A DNA stretch of 59,498 nucleotides from a virus, in IMG/VR virus record IMGVR_UViG_3300037071_001110, positions 1-59,498 of that record; one strand, written 5' to 3'. Positions within the stretch are counted from its first letter, which is position 1. Every line of letters starts with the position of its first letter. Both the position numbers and the translations under genes were made by a program. Under the pieces are notes generated by a model. That model saw only the letters and a list, made by a program, of their open reading frames with translations, was not told the origin of the DNA and did not search any database. Shown in pieces: positions 56,750 through 59,498 of this stretch.

Positions 56750-56778
56750 AGCGTACCGGAAAACAATTGTGCAGTCTA
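56750..56778 (-). promoter_or_regulatory. Minus promoter TAGACT-N17-TACGCT
   Basis: TAGACT (56773-56778) and TACGCT (56750-56755) with a 17-base spacer, followed by TCTAGGTAGGCCGAG. It serves the genes at 56713 and 56489. Confidence 0.7.
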
Positions 56779-56785
56779 GTACTGT

Positions 56786-56880
56786 TTGATCTCATATAGT
56801 GCTATGTCCGTAAATGGGAGGGTGGAATGATTCTGAGTGAGGACGTGGCTTTTGCTTAATTGCGTTGCTTAATTGAAGCG
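56786..56880. repeat. Intergenic repeat cassette, copy A
   Basis: The element TTGATCTCAT...GCTATGTCCGTAAATGGG is followed by TTTTGCTTAATTG and GTTGCTTAATTGAAGCGGGAGG. The same order of pieces appears at 57567-57655. No protein frame explains it. It lies just upstream (minus sense) of a family promoter. Confidence 0.6.
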
Positions 56881-56888
56881 GGAGGAGC

Positions 56889-56907
56889 GCGCGATCGCAA
56901 ATCGCGC
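56889..56907 (-). terminator. Hairpin after the gene at 56919
   Basis: GCGCGAT pairs with ATCGCGC around a 5-base loop just past the end of the gene at 56919. There is no U-run, so it is a modest terminator candidate. Confidence 0.45.
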
Positions 56908-56918
56908 TAGTTGTTAGA

Positions 56919-57452
56919 CTACTTGCTACCCTCGTTGTCGAGGATGACGTCGATCAGATCGACCTTGGGCTCGTCGGGCTCGTTGGGCTCGAAGGTCGGC
57001 TGGTGCTGACGGTAGTAGTTGGCCTCGGCCTCCTCAGTCGCGACCCAAGAGTCGTCGATGTACTCGACCAGTCCGAAGGTCTGAAGCTGGTAGAGCTTCC
57101 CCGGAGTGATCCACGCAGGGATCTGGAAGCTCGACTCCCAGACCGTGATGATCTCGCCCTTGCGAGCGAGGAAGTCAACTCGGTCGTTGATTATGTTGGA
57201 GAGCGCCCAGTAGAGCGCGTTGTACGCCTCGTTGTCCGGGTCGTTGTACGGGTTCCTCGGGCCTCTGACCGACTTGGGCAGATCCGGGTAGACCGCGTCA
57301 ATGAGACTCTCGGAGTTGAGATTGTACGCCTCGCCGCTCGCTGCGCGGATGATCCGCTCGTCTATGCGAGCGTCGCCGACGCCGAGTGCGTTGACGGAGG
57401 CGTCCTCCATCCCCGCCTTCTTGAACATATCGTACTTCTTGTAGTCCTCCAC
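56919..57452 (-). CDS. Unknown protein, 177 aa
   Basis: GTG 57452 has GGAGGAACA directly upstream. The product is acidic and helical, with a middle part that could be a winged helix (NIINDRVDFLARKGEIITVWESSFQIP...LYQLQTFGLVEYIDDSWVATEE). It is the only gene of its transcription unit. Function unknown. Confidence 0.65.
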   Translation of the reverse strand: MEDYKKYDMFKKAGMEDASVNALGVGDARIDERIIRAASGEAYNLNSESLIDAVYPDLPKSVRGPRNPYNDPDNEAYNALYWALSNIINDRVDFLARKGEIITVWESSFQIPAWITPGKLYQLQTFGLVEYIDDSWVATEEAEANYYRQHQPTFEPNEPDEPKVDLIDVILDNEGSK

Positions 57453-57494
57453 TGTTCCTCCGTTCGGGTTGCGGTCGGAGTTCGACCTACCTAG

Positions 57495-57523
57495 AGGGTA
57501 GCGGTTCGCAATCGTGCAGTCTA
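57495..57523 (-). promoter_or_regulatory. Minus promoter TAGACT-N17-TACCCT
   Basis: TAGACT (57518-57523) and TACCCT (57495-57500) with a 17-base spacer (ATTGCGAACCGC). The transcript would start TCTAGGTAGGTCG, with GGTCG-AACTC-CGACC forming a small 5' hairpin. Confidence 0.72.
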
Positions 57524-57566
57524 GTTTTGCTTATTGCTTCGGATTGATTTGTTTGTTTGTTTTGTG

Positions 57567-57655
57567 AATGATCTCATATTGCTAGTGTCCGTAAATGGGG
57601 TAGTGCATTGCCGTGATTGTTTTGGGTAAATGGGTTGCGTAATTGAATAGGGAGA
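57567..57655. repeat. Intergenic repeat cassette, copy B
   Basis: ATGATCTCATATTGCTAGTG, then TCCGTAAATGGGG, a T/G-rich stretch, and GGTTGCGTAATTGAATAGGGAG. This matches copy A piece by piece. The ~245 bases between genes at 57452 and 57699 hold this cassette and a promoter but no gene. Confidence 0.6.
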
Positions 57656-57698
57656 GTTGGAAGGAACTTTGTTAGTCCCTTCGTTGTTCGTTAGGTTG

Positions 57699-58070
57699 CT
57701 AGACGCGCCAGGCGGTCCAGCTACCGTCCTCAAAGAGCCGTACTGCGTAGCGGGGGTTCCAGGACGCGGTACTGAATCGGACGCAGAGAACGTTGCCGTC
57801 CGGAATCGCGATCTGCCGCGGAACGCAGCGCCAGAACGGGTCGATGGAGTGGCGGGTAGCGTTGGCGACGGAGCGTTGGAGCTTTCGGAGCCAAGCGGCG
57901 TTGTTGAGGCTCTCGGGGAATGGCCCCGGGGTCGGTGCGATCTTGCCCCGGAGGTAGGTCTGGTAGTTTGGGTTGGGTCCGGGTACTGGGCTGTGGTAGT
58001 ACGGGAGGGCAGTCGTCGCCGTTGAGGCGAGGAGCGCCGCTCCCGTCAGTGTGATGGCGAGAGGCTTCAT
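57699..58070 (-). CDS. Secreted protein, 123 aa
   Basis: A signal peptide (MKPLAITLTGAALLASTATTA) precedes a small domain (WLRKLQRSVANATRHSIDPFWRCVPRQIAIPDGNVLCVRFSTASW) with two Cys that probably form a disulphide. It should be exported from the host. No family recognised. Its start overlaps the previous stop. Confidence 0.65.
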   Translation of the reverse strand: MKPLAITLTGAALLASTATTALPYYHSPVPGPNPNYQTYLRGKIAPTPGPFPESLNNAAWLRKLQRSVANATRHSIDPFWRCVPRQIAIPDGNVLCVRFSTASWNPRYAVRLFEDGSWTAWRV

Positions 58071-58264
58071 CAGCTAGCGACCTGGTGGCCGCATTCGAGG
58101 CGGTAGAGGATGGAGAGGATGGTCCGCTTGTGCTCGTTGTGCCGGACGGTGTTGAGGAGCCCGTTCGACTCCGTGATGAGGCGCTGCGGCCCCTCGGCGA
58201 GCGGACCGCCGGGCTCGCCATTCTCGTAGTAGCAGCACCGACATTCGATCGTAGTTCCGAGCAT
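58070..58264 (-). CDS. Small Cys-containing protein, 64 aa
   Basis: GGAGAGAAAA precedes ATG 58264. The protein has ECRCCYYENGEPGG near its start and LECGHQVAS at the end, which could together bind zinc. It is the first gene of the leftward block. Confidence 0.6.
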   Translation of the reverse strand: MLGTTIECRCCYYENGEPGGPLAEGPQRLITESNGLLNTVRHNEHKRTILSILYRLECGHQVAS

Positions 58265-58315
58265 TTTTCTCTCCGTTCTATGGGGTGGAGGGGAACCGTT
58301 CCCCGCCGAACCCCT

Positions 58316-58344
58316 AGCGTAGCGCGTTTCAACACGGTTCGGGT
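58316..58344 (-). promoter_or_regulatory. Minus promoter candidate upstream of 58264
   Basis: TACGCT (58316-58321) with a family-like spacer (CGTGTTGAAACGCG) but a poor -35 (ACCCGA). It would start the first leftward unit. Confidence 0.45.
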
Positions 58345-58371
58345 ACTGCTTTGATTTGAGTTATTTTGTAA

Positions 58372-58520
58372 ATGATCTCATGGCTAAGTGTCTGCTATTG
58401 AGGGTTCTGTAGTGAGGTGAATGATCTCATGACCTGGTGTCGCCAATTGGGGGTTTTGTTTTCTTTGGTTTTATTGGTTTTGGGTGAATGATCTCATGGC
58501 TTGGTGTCGCGAATTGAGGG
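58372..58520. repeat. Three tandem ATGATCTCAT elements
   Basis: ATGATCTCAT at 58372, 58421 and 58488 is each time followed by GGCT/ACCT-GTGTC and then by AATTGAGGG or ATTGGGGG, spaced 49 and 67 bases. No gene lies here. Repeats in a non-coding region at the head of the leftward genes could be iterons or operators. Confidence 0.6.
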
Positions 58521-58537
58521 TCTTGGGTTGCGCGAGG

Positions 58538-58689
58538 TTCGGGCGACCTAAGTGCGAAGGTTAGGGGTCCCGTACGAGCTCCGTTCGGGCCGGCGAACGT
58601 CGCCGGCGAGGTCGCCCGAAGTTCGGAAGTTCGGCCGACCGAAGTTCGTACGTTAGGAGCTCCGAACGCCGGCGAGTAGGGACCCCTAA
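58538..58689. repeat. Nested perfect inverted repeats, CpG-rich
   Basis: Three perfect inverted repeats are nested or interlaced. TTCGGGCGACCT (58538-58549) pairs with 58609-58620, TTAGGGGTCCC (58561-58571) with 58679-58689, and GCCGGCGA-ACG-TCGCCGGC spans 58589-58607. A GGAGCTCC palindrome also lies here. The stretch is CpG-dense and gene-free. An origin, packaging site or major operator region is possible. Confidence 0.6.
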
Positions 58690-58811
58690 GTTCGCGAACC
58701 GTTCGGCTTAACCGTACGCTAACCTACGGGCGGTAAAGAGGAGTAGACTTCGGGACGAAGGAAAAAGAGGTCGCGAATCGGTCGCGACCCTACGAACGGA
58801 AGGAAGGTCCT

Positions 58812-59351
58812 ATGTCCGAGAAGATTCCCGCCGCGAAGGTTCGGAAGGCGGTCGCGAACTACGTCGCCGGAGCGAAGCTCGGAGAGGTCGCGAAGCTCCT
58901 CGGGATCGCTCCCGAGAAGGCGGAGCGGGTCCTATGGCGGGCGGAGCCGATCTACGCGGACGGGGCGAAGGTTTCGCCGCTTCCGTTCGACCTCTCTACG
59001 CGGGAGGGTCGCGCGGTCGCCGCGTCGGTCGTTTTCGCGCTTCGCGAGGGTCGGCCGCTTCCCGACGGCTACGTCGGCGGGCGGATCGCGTCGGACGCGA
59101 TCGCGCTCCGATACGAGCGGATCGCGTACCGTACGGGTATCGCGCTCGGGACGGTTCGCGACCTCTACGCGATCGCGCGGGACGGCGGCGCGGAGTCGGA
59201 CGAGAAGGCCGGGAAGCCCCGTCCGGAAGCGGTCGCGTACCGGAGCGACTCGTACGTCGGTCGCGGGAGGCGAGGCGAGACGACGCGCGACCTCCGCGCG
59301 ATTCGCGAGGAGGAGGAGGCGAGCGCAGGGGACGAGGAGGCGACCGCGTAG
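58812..59351 (+). CDS. Helix-turn-helix-like protein of unusual composition, 179 aa
   Basis: GGAAGGAAGGTCCT precedes ATG 58812. The first ~45 residues look like a helix-turn-helix (KVRKAVANYVAGAKLGEVAKLLGIAPEKAERVL). The rest is basic helix with an acidic end (REEEEASAGDEEATA). The gene is full of TCG, CGG and GCG codons, unlike all others here, as is the non-coding DNA around it. It is the only rightward gene at this end and, read circularly, is upstream of the terminase block. It may bind the neighbouring repeats (small terminase or regulator). Confidence 0.65.
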   Translation: MSEKIPAAKVRKAVANYVAGAKLGEVAKLLGIAPEKAERVLWRAEPIYADGAKVSPLPFDLSTREGRAVAASVVFALREGRPLPDGYVGGRIASDAIALRYERIAYRTGIALGTVRDLYAIARDGGAESDEKAGKPRPEAVAYRSDSYVGRGRRGETTRDLRAIREEEEASAGDEEATA

Positions 59352-59373
59352 CGTTCGCGAACTAGTCGGCCCG

Positions 59374-59402
59374 CGCGGGAGGGTACGGATACCCTTCCCG
59401 CG
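59374..59402 (+). terminator. Strong hairpin after the gene at 58812
   Basis: CGCGGGAGGGTA pairs with TACCCTTCCCGCG (one bulged base) around a short CGGA loop, 23 bases after the stop codon. There is no T-run. Confidence 0.55.
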
Positions 59403-59459
59403 TAGGGTCCGGCGACCTGTGCCGGCCCGGTAGGAGCGCCTAGGGGACCCGGGTAACGC

Positions 59460-59492
59460 TTTTCCCCCAGTATCGTACGCGAACTGCCTGCA
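59460..59492. repeat. 33-bp direct repeat, right copy
   Basis: Exact copy of positions 8-40. Only six further bases (CTCTC-like, not matching the left side) follow to the end of the window. Confidence 0.9.
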
Positions 59493-59498
59493 TCTCTC

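Noticed and set aside
1-59498. CRISPR array, integrase, partition genes, rRNA
   Set aside because: Looked for and not seen. The tandem ATGATCTCAT elements lack regular spacers of equal length, and no tyrosine or serine recombinase motif was found.

Overview
This 59.5-kb window looks like an essentially complete genome of a tailed phage with a contractile tail (myovirus morphology). The evidence is one co-oriented block holding large terminase, a Mu-like portal/MuF protein, protease-scaffold, major capsid protein, tail sheath, tail tube, frameshifted tail chaperones, tape measure and P2/T4-type baseplate proteins (gp25-, gpJ- and gpI-like). GC content is high, promoters have strict TAnnnT -10 boxes, leaderless starts and GTG starts occur, and ThyX and secreted 'CPxGxxAxGGG'-type proteins are present. 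These suit an actinobacterial (Actinomycetota) host, but no host marker proves it. I see no integrase, partition system or recognisable CI-type repressor, so a lytic life style is the simplest reading.

Layout. Positions 1-388: non-coding left end with degenerate TACGCG repeats and two plus-strand promoters. 389-2043: three early or packaging-side genes, including a RuvC-like nuclease. 2052-12716: packaging and head genes (zinc-motif small-terminase candidate, terL, portal-MuF, a DNA cytosine methyltransferase, protease/scaffold, decoration protein, capsid, adaptor and completion proteins). 12713-18040: sheath, tube, chaperones, tape measure. 18041-27355: LysM protein, hub with an NlpC/P60 domain, collagen/collar fibre, three tandem receptor-binding candidates sharing one module, baseplate wedge proteins, second collar fibre. 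27363-31527: lysis region (XhlA-like protein, three exported or membrane-anchored collagen-like proteins, CHAP-type endolysin, small membrane protein, HNH endonuclease). 31528-31804: bidirectional terminator and inverted repeats. 31805-58264: everything is on the minus strand. It includes a replication/recombination/nucleotide block (ThyX, DnaE, MazG-like protein, HAD phosphatase, FAD protein, primase-MCM fusion, SSB/SAP protein, Sak4-like ATPase, RecB/Cas4-like exonuclease, SNF2 helicase), a peptidoglycan hydrolase, one tRNA, and a long run of very small genes, many of them zinc-knuckle proteins. 58265-58811: repeat-rich and inverted-repeat-rich non-coding DNA. 58812-59351: one rightward gene of unusual composition.

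Regulation. Minus-strand transcription units are punctuated by a recurring promoter, TAGACT-N17-TAnnnT followed by TCTAGGTAGGTCG. Its -35 box often contains the stop codon of the gene upstream. Several of these promoters feed leaders with strong RNA secondary structure (32.4-32.5, 33.5-33.6 and 51.3 kb). Rightward late genes use a different -35 box (TTTACN). An exact 33-bp sequence occurs near both ends, so the genome is circularly permuted, has been assembled past its junction, or carries a short terminal repeat. Read circularly, the gene at 58812 lies directly upstream of the 389-2681 block.
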